A DNA stretch of 64,000 bases from NCBI GenBank assembly GCA_051867655.1, contig JBJDYV010000107.1:15063-79062 (forward strand), read 5' to 3'. Below, piece after piece: positions 1 through 7,145 of the stretch. Source of the DNA: JAJPXI01 sp051867655 (lineage in GTDB: Bacteria > Bacillota > Clostridia > Oscillospirales > Oscillospiraceae). The notes beneath the pieces were generated by a model that was given only the letters and a program-made list of their open reading frames with translations, was not told the DNA's origin and made no database searches. The translations under genes and the position numbers were made by a program. Each line of letters opens with the position of its first letter. Positions within the stretch are counted from its first letter, which is position 1.

Positions 1-1
1 T

Positions 2-673
2 TCAATCTCTACTGCAACAATCGCTTGCAGCCAGATTTCAACCGGCACAATGCAGATGACACATGGTTATTTAGGCGAAGTCACGGGTTCAACTGGCACA
101 AGCATAACGCAGGGCGTTGGCATGATGTCGAGCTCGTCCGGTGCGTCCTGCGTTGTAACATCGGCTGGTGCTCGTATGTCTTACAGCAGCGCAAACGAGA
201 TTTATATAGGTGGCGGCATTGCGGCTTTAAAGGCTGGCGGGACAACACTTGGATGGCATTCAAGCGGATATTTTTATGCTGAGTCCACCTACTGTTATTT
301 AGGGTCATCATCGTACCCGTGGGCGACGATTTACGGTTCCACTGGTACGATTACAACCTCAGACCGTGAGAAAAAAACAAATATTGTTTATGGGCTTGAC
401 CAATATGATAACTTTTTCGATGCGTTGCAACCCGTTAGTTATAAATTCATTGACGGAGAATCTGGAAGAACACATGTTGGCCTGATTTCTCAGGACGTAG
501 AGGATAGCTTGACCGTAAATGGTTTGACAGCAATGGATTTTGCAGGTTTTTGCAAAGATGAAAAAGAGGATGGCAACGGCTATGATTATGCCCTGCGGTA
601 CGATGAGTTTATTTCACTTTGCATTTGGGAAATTCAGAAGTTAAAGGAGCGAGTCAAACAATTAGAAACTTGA
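2..673 (+). CDS. Phage tail fibre C-terminal part with S74 self-cleaving chaperone domain (partial)
   Basis: The reading frame is open at the left edge, so the start lies outside the window and only about 223 residues are visible. The first half is rich in Gly, Ser and Thr, as in trimeric beta-structured fibre tips. The last ~105 residues match the intramolecular chaperone of endosialidase (peptidase S74): a Ser-Asp-Arg-Glu-Lys-Lys motif with Ser encoded at 359-361, then a PVSYKF segment, a GLISQDVE segment and a terminal coiled helix ending in LKERVKQLET. In this family the domain helps the trimer fold and then cleaves itself off just before the Ser. Host-receptor binding is the likely role of the upstream part. 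The family call is firm; the receptor is unknown. Confidence 0.85.
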   Translation, partial: SISTATIACSQISTGTMQMTHGYLGEVTGSTGTSITQGVGMMSSSSGASCVVTSAGARMSYSSANEIYIGGGIAALKAGGTTLGWHSSGYFYAESTYCYLGSSSYPWATIYGSTGTITTSDREKKTNIVYGLDQYDNFFDALQPVSYKFIDGESGRTHVGLISQDVEDSLTVNGLTAMDFAGFCKDEKEDGNGYDYALRYDEFISLCIWEIQKLKERVKQLET

Positions 674-693
674 CGATGGGAGCAAAAGCAGAT

Positions 694-873
694 ATGAAAA
701 CAAAAGAAATTATGCTGGAAATTGCTGACATTCACAATAACCTATGTAATATGCTTGTCGGCGCTGACAATGCAATCTTTCTGGGCGACAGCATTAAACG
801 AATGCGTATTTTATTGGATGCACTGAATCAGGAGGTTGCCAAAAGCAACGAGAAAGGAGCTGATGCGAGTTGA
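694..873 (+). CDS. Small phage protein of unknown function
   Basis: A 59-residue, mainly helical protein follows the fibre gene directly. ATG 694 is preferred over the in-frame ATG at 676 because GGGAG at 678-682 stands 11 bases before it. The sequence shows charged and hydrophobic heptad-like spacing (LEIADIHNNLCNMLVG and KRMRILLDALNQEVAK) and no membrane segment. Its stop overlaps the start of the next gene, so the two are probably translationally coupled. I do not recognise a family; a fibre chaperone or assembly factor is a guess from position only. Confidence 0.55.
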   Translation: MKTKEIMLEIADIHNNLCNMLVGADNAIFLGDSIKRMRILLDALNQEVAKSNEKGADAS

Positions 874-1238
874 TGTGTCTCAACCGCGCACTTCCTGATT
901 ACGACATGAACGCCGGTGAAGCAAGAACACTGACGATTCCGATTTACAATTCCGCCGACAAACAAATTGATATGACAGATATGGCTGCGAGGTTCGCTAT
1001 TTCTGATCCAATCAATCAGGATAGCGAGCCTTTTGTTATTAAGGCCTGTTCGATTGTAACGTCTGCTGACTCAGACTGTGCAGTTCTTCGAGTTGAACTG
1101 GACGCAGCAGATACGATCAACATGTGTGGTCAGTACATCTATCAGGTCACAATCAAAGACGCAGATGGACGCCAAGGCGTAATCAAAGGAGTTCTAACGA
1201 TTGCCGCCAATTACGATAAGGCGGCTATTTCTGTTTAA
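873..1238 (+). CDS. Phage baseplate/fibre-associated beta-sandwich protein
   Basis: About 121 residues with alternating beta-strand pattern, including a run YQVTIKDADGRQGVIKGVL typical of the Ig-like N-terminal domain of baseplate upper (BppU-like) proteins. ATG 873 overlaps the stop of the preceding gene; TTG 870 directly before it is an alternative start. The ribosome binding site AAAGGAG lies at 853-859, inside the upstream gene. It sits between a fibre gene and other fibre modules, so a structural role at the tail tip is inferred. The family assignment is by pattern only. Confidence 0.6.
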   Translation: MCLNRALPDYDMNAGEARTLTIPIYNSADKQIDMTDMAARFAISDPINQDSEPFVIKACSIVTSADSDCAVLRVELDAADTINMCGQYIYQVTIKDADGRQGVIKGVLTIAANYDKAAISV

Positions 1239-1251
1239 AGGGGTGATCCAT

Positions 1252-1647
1252 ATGGTAACTACATACTTTAAAAATTTAATCGCGAATCATGTGTGGCATA
1301 CAGAGGCTGAAACTACTCTGCCCACAAAATATTATCTTGCCATGAGCACGACAGAGCCTTTGGAGAATGGAACTGGCGTGACTGAACCTGATACCTCTTC
1401 TGGTTATGCTCGTATTGAGCTCACTGGCCTTGCCAATGCAGTCAATGGCGTAGTTAAAAACTCAAATAGTTTGGCATGGGATGAGTTGGCTACTGATCAG
1501 GGTGTCTTGTGTTATTGGGCACTGTTCGATGCGGTTACGGGCGGTAACTTGTTAATGGGTAATGCTCTAACTTCGAAACACCTGGATGCTGGTACTGAAA
1601 TTAAAATTAGTCCGGAGAAACTGACTTTGAGCGTGCTGGGAGCGTGA
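1252..1647 (+). CDS. Phage tail fibre/adhesion module protein
   Basis: A 131-residue protein beginning MVTTYFKNLIANHVW. The segment KYYLAMSTTEPLENGTGVTE followed by a GYARIELTGL strand is a pattern I know from many phage fibre-associated proteins, in which a globular beta domain displays a variable face. ATG 1252 is chosen over the longer frame from 1201 because GGGGTG at 1239-1244 is a fitting ribosome binding site. It lies in a tight array of same-strand structural genes. The precise position in the virion is unknown. Confidence 0.65.
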   Translation: MVTTYFKNLIANHVWHTEAETTLPTKYYLAMSTTEPLENGTGVTEPDTSSGYARIELTGLANAVNGVVKNSNSLAWDELATDQGVLCYWALFDAVTGGNLLMGNALTSKHLDAGTEIKISPEKLTLSVLGA

Positions 1648-1653
1648 TAGCCT

Positions 1654-2388
1654 ATGGGCACACGCAAAGTCTTCTATCCCATTCGAGATGACACATTGAT
1701 TGGTATTTTGAATGATTTTGATGTCATACTGCGATGTATGATGTCAAACCAAAATGCTGTACTGTCCGGTATCACTGATGTCTTCCCTCACACTGAATTT
1801 CTGACGGTAAATGGTAAGTTCATTGTTGCAGCGCAAGAGTTGATCGTCACCTTGGTTAAGTCCATCGAAACGGCAGGCGGTATCACCTTGGACTGCTCCG
1901 TGGCAGATATATCAGATATCAAAAATTTGGGTGATCTATCCGATGCTCTTATTTTGAATGCAGTCATCGACACCGCGCTGAGCAAAGCGATTGATGCAAG
2001 TGAGGACATTGCATTTGCTCAGGATGCAGAAATTGCTATCTGCAAGAATCTCGGTGATGTTTCCGAATCACTTTATCTGGACGGAGATATTTCGGAAATA
2101 ACCGTGACTTTGGTCAATAGAGTCATCGCATCTCTGATTTTTGATGGAGAGATCGGAGAGATGTCTCTGCAAAAGGATCTTGGTGATCTGGAATGTGACA
2201 TTTTACTTTCAGATGCATTGAATCTTACTTTGGTTAAAAGCGTTTTGCCGCAAAATGCTGATTTTCTCATTGACGGCGAGATGGAGGTTCAGTCTGTGCG
2301 CTATCGCAAGCTGGGTGACCTGGCGGGGCTGACGTTTGCAGACGTAGCTGACTGGACACTCTATGATTTCTACTATAAGGAGGAGTGA
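1654..2388 (+). CDS. Phage structural protein with four KNLGD-type repeats, unknown family
   Basis: A 244-residue acidic protein. A short motif recurs four times: KNLGD at 90-94, KNLGD at 131-135, KDLGD at 174-178 and KLGD at 219-222, that is every 41 to 45 residues. Between them is a second motif of the type VTLVKSI (65-71, 151-157, 191-197). This points to four beta-rich repeat units after a non-repeated N-terminus of about 50 residues, consistent with an elongated fibre or spike. It begins 4 bases after the previous stop, and AAGGAGG near its own 3' end serves the next gene. I do not recognise a family; the structural role is inferred from repeats and neighbours. Confidence 0.6.
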   Translation: MGTRKVFYPIRDDTLIGILNDFDVILRCMMSNQNAVLSGITDVFPHTEFLTVNGKFIVAAQELIVTLVKSIETAGGITLDCSVADISDIKNLGDLSDALILNAVIDTALSKAIDASEDIAFAQDAEIAICKNLGDVSESLYLDGDISEITVTLVNRVIASLIFDGEIGEMSLQKDLGDLECDILLSDALNLTLVKSVLPQNADFLIDGEMEVQSVRYRKLGDLAGLTFADVADWTLYDFYYKEE

Positions 2389-2390
2389 TG

Positions 2391-2618
2391 ATGGCGGAAA
2401 CACCAAACTACAAATTATACCTCACTCCGGAAGATGACACTACAACTAGACTTCTGGATTGGGTCCAGAAGTTTTTGGGCCCCAGTGCAGACTCTAACAT
2501 GATGCAGCTGGATGCCATCATCGCCGCCTTGGAGGCCGCAAAGGCAAACAAAGTCGTTGAATCTGCGGAAGAGCCTACAGGGCTCTCCTCTGGCGACGAA
2601 TGGGATCGTCTGCTGTGA
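2391..2618 (+). CDS. Small phage fibre-region protein with GLxSGDxWD C-terminus
   Basis: A 75-residue protein (MAETPNYKLYLTPEDD at the start). GTG 2385 and ATG 2388 are in frame, but AAGGAGG at 2378-2384 is best spaced for ATG 2391. The first half resembles an attachment segment for a fibre module and is followed by a short helix (DAIIAALEAAKANKV). The C-terminus PTGLSSGDEWDRLL is nearly the same as the C-terminus of the protein at 6705-7133, so the two share a terminal module. The function is not known; a linker or adaptor in the fibre array is the simplest reading. Confidence 0.6.
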   Translation: MAETPNYKLYLTPEDDTTTRLLDWVQKFLGPSADSNMMQLDAIIAALEAAKANKVVESAEEPTGLSSGDEWDRLL

Positions 2619-2631
2619 TGGAGGTGACACC

Positions 2632-3186
2632 ATGTATATCAAGATGAATAACGATAAAAGCCTTCTCATCACCGTCCCAACCACAATTTACAGGGGCGAA
2701 GGAAACGCAGATTTGATTACGTTCTTGCTCCCCACTAAGTACGAAGGGATAGATATTGAAGGATGTTCCGTTGCTATGCGTTATATTCTTCCGAGTGGTA
2801 TGGGCGGCTCTGATGCGTTAGCTCGTATTCCAGAAATGTATAAAGGGTATCTGCAATATAGTACCACAGTTAATCCAGGTTTCACTTCGGAGGAAGGTGT
2901 GGTCACTGTTTGGTTGACAATTTTTAGTTCAGATGGCAATGCAGTCTTTAAAACCAGCAAAGTTTTGATTCCAATTGAACCAAGCCAGGATATTACCGAA
3001 TCTCTCCCCGATGAAGATTTGGACCAGTTGGATCAGCTGGCCGCCCAGATTGCAGACCTGGACCGCCGTAAGGCAGACAATATCGTATTGAACGATGAAG
3101 ACAACACGATTCAATTGCTTGCAAACGATGATGAGATCGGAGACCGTATTCAGTTAGACTCTGATTCCGTATGGGAGTCCATATAA
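2632..3186 (+). CDS. Baseplate upper (BppU-like) N-terminal domain protein
   Basis: The protein has 184 residues. ATG 2632 follows GGAGGTGACACC, giving a well-placed ribosome binding site; the longer frame from 2512 overlaps the previous gene and is rejected. The first ~120 residues form an Ig-like beta domain with DLITFLLPTKYEGIDIEGC and a VAMRYILPSG strand, as in baseplate proteins that anchor receptor-binding proteins in phages of Gram-positive hosts. A short predicted coiled helix (DQLDQLAAQIADLDRRK) and a tail of ~45 residues follow. It is probably the docking platform for one of the fibre modules downstream. Confidence 0.65.
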   Translation: MYIKMNNDKSLLITVPTTIYRGEGNADLITFLLPTKYEGIDIEGCSVAMRYILPSGMGGSDALARIPEMYKGYLQYSTTVNPGFTSEEGVVTVWLTIFSSDGNAVFKTSKVLIPIEPSQDITESLPDEDLDQLDQLAAQIADLDRRKADNIVLNDEDNTIQLLANDDEIGDRIQLDSDSVWESI

Positions 3187-3239
3187 TATCGTGTTTGCTT
3201 ATAGTGCATTGATACCAAAATTGAAAGGAGAGATATACT

Positions 3240-3779
3240 ATGGCGAATGTTACTTTTAAAGTAGGTACACTTGCGCAGTACGATGCTTTGGAAACAAAGA
3301 ATGCTGATACTTTGTATTGGCTGACTGATGTTCAGCGCGTATATAAGGGCGATGCTTTGTTTGGAACCGGAACTACCGCCACTGTCGCAATGGCTGGCTT
3401 ACTGTCCCCAGAAGATAAGGCAAAGTTGGATAGCATCGTCGCGTCAGGCGGAGAAGCTACCGTTATCGACCTGTCTGCTCTGGATACATCGATTACAATC
3501 GCTGACACTGAGTCTGGTAAGGCGATTGGCGTTGCATTATCTGCTGTGGAAGGAAACGTTCTTGAACTGAAAACTGACGGTCTGTTTGCGGCTGTACCAA
3601 CTGCTACGCTCGATGAAAGCCTTGCGAATGGTCTGGTGGTCGGGACGGCAGGACTTGGACTGAATTTGGCGACGACTACCGCTTCTGGCGCTATGTCTGC
3701 TGAGGATAAAACAACGCTTGATACGTTGGGAACAACCGTATCTGCTTTAGCGGAAGCTTGCACCTGGAGCGAGATGTAA
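3240..3779 (+). CDS. Head-fibre-like phage structural protein
   Basis: A 179-residue protein with a clear ribosome binding site (AAAGGAG) before ATG 3240. The N-terminus (VGTLAQYDALETKNADTLYW, then LTDVQRVYKGDALF) is an attachment motif common to phage fibre modules of Clostridia. The collagen- and Ala-rich remainder holds two copies of an (S/A)-E/P-DKxxLD(S/T) collar motif (LLSPEDKAKLDSI and AMSAEDKTTLDTL), as in phi29-type head fibre proteins. It is followed by a terminator-like hairpin at 3799-3830. The structural role is well supported; head versus tail location is not resolved. Confidence 0.7.
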   Translation: MANVTFKVGTLAQYDALETKNADTLYWLTDVQRVYKGDALFGTGTTATVAMAGLLSPEDKAKLDSIVASGGEATVIDLSALDTSITIADTESGKAIGVALSAVEGNVLELKTDGLFAAVPTATLDESLANGLVVGTAGLGLNLATTTASGAMSAEDKTTLDTLGTTVSALAEACTWSEM

Positions 3780-3798
3780 TCAACCTAATATGTATTGT

Positions 3799-3830
3799 GT
3801 CGTAGGCAATAGCCTGCGGCTTTTTATTTT
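3799..3830 (+). terminator. Rho-independent terminator between fibre genes
   Basis: A nine-base-pair stem (3799-3807 with 3812-3820, two G-U pairs) with the loop AATA, followed by TTTTTATTTT. It ends the transcript of the 3240-3779 gene, and the next gene starts 25 bases later, so read-through or a local promoter must supply that gene. Confidence 0.7.
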
Positions 3831-3854
3831 GGGTTTTAATGAGGAGGAATTAAT

Positions 3855-5135
3855 TTGGCACTTGTTGCTTTCCAGAAGGGCCTTCGCTCCAGTCTTCCAA
3901 GCACTTATTCCGAAGGTACCTTCTATATTACTACAGACGAACGCGCAATTTACTTGGATGTAGATTCTTCTACTCGCATCCGCATCGGTGACTTTCAAGA
4001 GTTTGCTACTTTGGCGGATCTGCAGGCTAACACCAATCCAAGTACAACGGCTCTGTATTATGTTACGGAGCTAAATGTACTGGCGAAATGGGACGGAACA
4101 AAATACGTCCAGATCAATACAGACACAGGAGCTACTTCTGTTGATGTCGTAGGTACTGGCAATGCGGTAACTGCAGCTTCTTATAACGCCGCTACTCGCA
4201 AGATTACCCTGACTCTTGGCGCTACGTATACAACTTCCACTGATGTTGAGGGAAAGATCGCCGCTAAGGTCGGAGCGCTCGGACAGAACGGCGACGGCGT
4301 AGACTACACCGTCAAGAGTTATGTGGATGACAAAGTCGCTGATGTAGTGGCTGGCTCTATTGACGGTCTCGGCGCTCTGGCGGCCAAAGATGTTGTGACC
4401 GATGCCGAGCTGGACGCCGCATTGAAGGAGAAAATTGACGGCAAGGTTGATTCTGTTGGGGCTAAAGATGCCTCTGTTGTAATCGACTCCACGACTGCCA
4501 CCACCCCCAAGATCGGTGTGCAGATTTCTTCTGATGCGGATAACGCTCTTTCTCTTGCTTCTGATGGTTTGAAGGTTGTTGTCCCCGATGCGACCGAGTA
4601 TAGCATCGTAAAAGATACTGCATCAGGAGATTACGCTGCTGTGTACCATCTGACCAAGGATGGGACTAATGTTGGCGTCGCTATCAACATTCCAAAAGAC
4701 ATGGTCGTTCAGTCCGGCTCTGTTGTCACTGATCCGGATGGACAGGCCTCCGGCACTTATATCAAGCTGATTCTGCAGAATGTGGCCGATCCTTTGTACA
4801 TCAATGTCGGCGATCTGATTGAATATGTAACTTCCGGCTCTTCGGCCGGCGACATGATTGTCGTCACTGTTTCCGATGATCACAAGGTAACTGCTACTAT
4901 CACTGATGGTTCTATTACCAAAGCCAAGTTTGAGGGTTCTGTTCAGGCTTCTCTTGGAAAGGCCGATACTGCTGTACAGCCTTCTGATCTGACCGATTTA
5001 GAAAATGCTTCTCATACTCACACCAACAAAGCAGAGTTGGACTTGATTGCCGACGGCGATGTTGCGAAGTGGAACGCAATGGAACAGAATGCAAAGGATT
5101 ATTCTGAAAATCTGTTGGAGTGGGGTTCTTTCTGA
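3855..5135 (+). CDS. Phage tail fibre protein
   Basis: A 426-residue fibre protein that starts at TTG 3855, chosen because GAGGAGG at 3841-3847 is spaced 7 bases from it and no ATG fits. The N-terminal ~35 residues (VAFQKGLRSSLPSTYSEGTF then YITTDERAIYLDV) are an attachment module seen in many gut Clostridia phages. The middle is low-complexity beta-structured repeats (for example DASVVIDSTTATTPKIGVQI). The end carries a collar-type segment LTDLENASHTHTNKAELDLI. It is the largest fibre in view and a likely receptor-binding protein. Confidence 0.75.
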   Translation: MALVAFQKGLRSSLPSTYSEGTFYITTDERAIYLDVDSSTRIRIGDFQEFATLADLQANTNPSTTALYYVTELNVLAKWDGTKYVQINTDTGATSVDVVGTGNAVTAASYNAATRKITLTLGATYTTSTDVEGKIAAKVGALGQNGDGVDYTVKSYVDDKVADVVAGSIDGLGALAAKDVVTDAELDAALKEKIDGKVDSVGAKDASVVIDSTTATTPKIGVQISSDADNALSLASDGLKVVVPDATEYSIVKDTASGDYAAVYHLTKDGTNVGVAINIPKDMVVQSGSVVTDPDGQASGTYIKLILQNVADPLYINVGDLIEYVTSGSSAGDMIVVTVSDDHKVTATITDGSITKAKFEGSVQASLGKADTAVQPSDLTDLENASHTHTNKAELDLIADGDVAKWNAMEQNAKDYSENLLEWGSF

Positions 5136-5183
5136 GAACGTCTCTAATTTAAGAATTTCTCATTATTTGGTTTTCCTTCTTTT

Positions 5184-5213
5184 GAGAGGGGCTGGCACAA
5201 TCCCGCCCCTCTC
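5184..5213 (+). terminator. Hairpin after tail fibre gene, probable terminator
   Basis: Perfect nine-base inverted repeat (GAGAGGGGC at 5184-5192 and its complement at 5205-5213) with a 12-base loop. The following T-tract is weak (TCCCCTACTTT), so this may be a processing site as well as a terminator. Confidence 0.5.
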
Positions 5214-5269
5214 TCCCCTACTTTGAAAATTTTGCAAGGACATTTTGGTCAGTAAGATACGCAGATTGT

Positions 5270-5298
5270 CTGTCGGTATGAAATGCCGGTGGCTTTTT
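5270..5298 (+). terminator. Second hairpin before the next fibre module
   Basis: 5270-5278 can pair with 5284-5292 (several G-U pairs), leaving loop TGAAA, followed by C and TTTTT. It ends in the same GGCTTTTTAT string as the terminator at 3811-3826 and sits in the same place relative to the next ribosome binding site. The 184-base gap 5136-5319 holds only these two hairpins. Confidence 0.45.
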
Positions 5299-5319
5299 AT
5301 ATGACAAAGGAGTAATTAT

Positions 5320-5580
5320 ATGGCTCTTTTCAAACCATTTCGAGGAAACCGTTCCTCGTTAGATGCTGTTCCAAAAAAGGACGGAAATGCTTATTTTTGC
5401 GTTGATGATTGCACGTTCCATATCGATTATATGGATGCAGACGGTGTGCTTCAACGTAAACAAATTAATGCAGCAGACGCAGAAACATTATCCGGTATGT
5501 CGTTGGATTCTATTAATAGTCTTATCGACGGCAAGGCCACTATTTCCATGGCGACCTGGACCACGGCCGACATAACATAA
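5320..5580 (+). CDS. Short phage fibre attachment-module protein
   Basis: An 86-residue protein starting ALFKPFRGNRSSLDAVPKK, then a GNAYFCVDDCTFHIDYMDAD segment and an ETLSGMSLDSI segment. This N-terminal module is widespread in Clostridia phages, usually at the start of a longer fibre. Here the reading frame ends after the module, so the gene may be a free-standing adaptor, or the stub of a longer fibre. AAAGGAG stands upstream of ATG 5320. No frameshifted continuation was obvious before the next gene, which has its own ribosome binding site. Confidence 0.65.
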   Translation: MALFKPFRGNRSSLDAVPKKDGNAYFCVDDCTFHIDYMDADGVLQRKQINAADAETLSGMSLDSINSLIDGKATISMATWTTADIT

Positions 5581-5593
5581 ACGGAGGTATTGT

Positions 5594-6034
5594 ATGCCGC
5601 TATATTTAGGTAATACTCCCATCGGAAATGTTGGCGTGGTTGTTGAAGGTATGACAACCAAAGAGACGGTCTTGCAGGAGAAAACAGTGTATCCCACTGA
5701 GGCTGTGCAGTCTGTTACTCCGGATGTAGGATATGATGGCCTTTCCGGTGTTGAAGTTGGCGCAATCGATCCCGCTTATGTCGGATCTGCAGTTGTTCGC
5801 AAGGACGCGGCGACGATCACACCGGGGACAGAAGATCAAAGTGTTGTTGCCGGAACATATTTGGTTGGCGCATTGACCATCAAGGGCGACGCCAATCTTG
5901 CGTCCGAAAATATCATTGCCGATAAGTCCATTTTTGGCATTCCTGGTGGCGTCGTTATTCAAAAATATTACACTGGAACCACTGAGCCGGACAACAGTCT
6001 TGGCAATGATGGCGATTTGTACTTAATGGCATAG
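5594..6034 (+). CDS. Phage tail fibre-type structural protein
   Basis: A 146-residue protein with GGAGG upstream of ATG 5594. The central part (PDVGYDGLSGVEVGAI, AYVGSAVVRKDAATITPGTE, YLVGALTIKGDANL, IFGIPGG) is a repeated beta-module known from many phage tail and receptor-binding proteins. The C-terminus (YYTGTTEPDNSLGNDGDLYL) is another shared fibre end module. It is likely a rigid beta-solenoid element of the adhesion apparatus. Its particular partner is not known. Confidence 0.7.
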   Translation: MPLYLGNTPIGNVGVVVEGMTTKETVLQEKTVYPTEAVQSVTPDVGYDGLSGVEVGAIDPAYVGSAVVRKDAATITPGTEDQSVVAGTYLVGALTIKGDANLASENIIADKSIFGIPGGVVIQKYYTGTTEPDNSLGNDGDLYLMA

Positions 6035-6044
6035 GGGGTATGAC

Positions 6045-6695
6045 ATGGCCTCTGTAACAAACACACTGACTGTTTACCCGAGTGGTTACGACACTACAAA
6101 CTATTCCTATAATACCGTAAACAGTTCATATCCACTGACAAACCCGGTCGGCAAATCATCTGATAACACGACGTATGCTCAGTGGACAATGAAGACTGGT
6201 TCCAGCGCAGAAACTTATGTGTTCTACCTTTTTGATCTGTCCGCAATCCCGGAGAATGCGATGATTGAATCAGTTTCGTGTACGGCAAAAGCTTATATCA
6301 GCTCTACGACTACTTCGCGTATTAGCGCAAGAACGATTCAGCTATATTCCGGCAGTACCGCAAAAGGCAGTTCTACCAATATCAGCACATCCACAACCGC
6401 ACTGACCATGACATGCGGAGAATGGACGAGGGCTGAGTTGGAGGATTGCCGCATTAGGATTTACGCAAAGCGTGGTACTTCACAGACATCAACCTCTGTC
6501 AATATGCGCTTTTACGGAGCGACGTTAACCGTTACATATTCTGTTCCGGAAGACGGCCCCACATTGTATGTGAAAGAAAATGGTTCGTATCGCGCTTATT
6601 CATCTGTCTATAAAAAAGAAAGTGGAACATGGGTGCTTCAAGCTGATTTGGGGTCTGTATTTAGTATAGACACGAATTATGTAAAAGCGAACTGA
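6045..6695 (+). CDS. Phage structural protein, beta-sandwich (DNRLRE-like)
   Basis: A 216-residue protein rich in Thr, Ser and Tyr. The first ~165 residues form one beta-sandwich-like unit (YVFYLFDLSAIPENAMIES, then VSCTAKAYISSTTT and MRFYGATLTVTY), resembling fibre and DNRLRE-type stalk domains. A short C-terminal unit (LYVKENGSYRAYSSVYKKES) looks like the displayed segment that often ends phage wall-binding proteins. ATG 6045 starts 10 bases after the preceding stop, behind a GGGGG-rich ribosome binding site. Exact function unknown; virion surface location inferred. Confidence 0.6.
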   Translation: MASVTNTLTVYPSGYDTTNYSYNTVNSSYPLTNPVGKSSDNTTYAQWTMKTGSSAETYVFYLFDLSAIPENAMIESVSCTAKAYISSTTTSRISARTIQLYSGSTAKGSSTNISTSTTALTMTCGEWTRAELEDCRIRIYAKRGTSQTSTSVNMRFYGATLTVTYSVPEDGPTLYVKENGSYRAYSSVYKKESGTWVLQADLGSVFSIDTNYVKAN

Positions 6696-6704
6696 GGTGA
6701 GTAA

Positions 6705-7133
6705 ATGCCAACAACGAAAGATTTGAATGCCCTGGTAATCAATACGGTTGAAACCCAGGATGTTTATGATTATATGGTCAGTCATGGGATGACAAACAGT
6801 GATGAGCTTTATTTGGTCCAAGGGACTACGACCGTGCCATCCAAGACTTCCGATTTAGAGAATGACAGCGGATTTTTAACAGAAGAGTCGGACCCTACTG
6901 TTCCGGCGTGGGCCAAAGAGAGTACAAAGCCGACCTATACTGCGGACGAAGTCGGTGCGTTGCCGGATACGACTACGATTCCGTCTGCCCTGTCGGATCT
7001 GAGCGATGACGCTACTCACCGTACTGTAACTGACGCAGAGAAGACCGCGTGGTCCGGGAAACACACCGTGGTCATGTCTGCAACGCAGCCTGCCGGTCTT
7101 GGGTCTGGCGATGACTGGGACAAAATTCAGTAA
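6705..7133 (+). CDS. Phage fibre module protein with collar-type repeats
   Basis: A 142-residue protein. After a ~45-residue helical N-terminus it has the common fibre string KTSDLENDSGFLTEESDPTV, then PAWAKESTKPTYTADEVGAL and LSDLSDDATHRTVTDAEKTA. These units recur in the next gene and in many phage collar or fibre proteins. The C-terminus PAGLGSGDDWDKIQ mirrors the protein at 2391-2618. Ribosome binding site GAGGTGAG precedes ATG 6705. Likely a stalk or connector protein. Confidence 0.65.
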   Translation: MPTTKDLNALVINTVETQDVYDYMVSHGMTNSDELYLVQGTTTVPSKTSDLENDSGFLTEESDPTVPAWAKESTKPTYTADEVGALPDTTTIPSALSDLSDDATHRTVTDAEKTAWSGKHTVVMSATQPAGLGSGDDWDKIQ

Positions 7134-7145
7134 AGGAGTGATGAA

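Noticed and set aside
5136..5319. A possible small gene between the fibre genes
   Set aside because: No frame with a ribosome binding site; the gap is filled by two hairpins.
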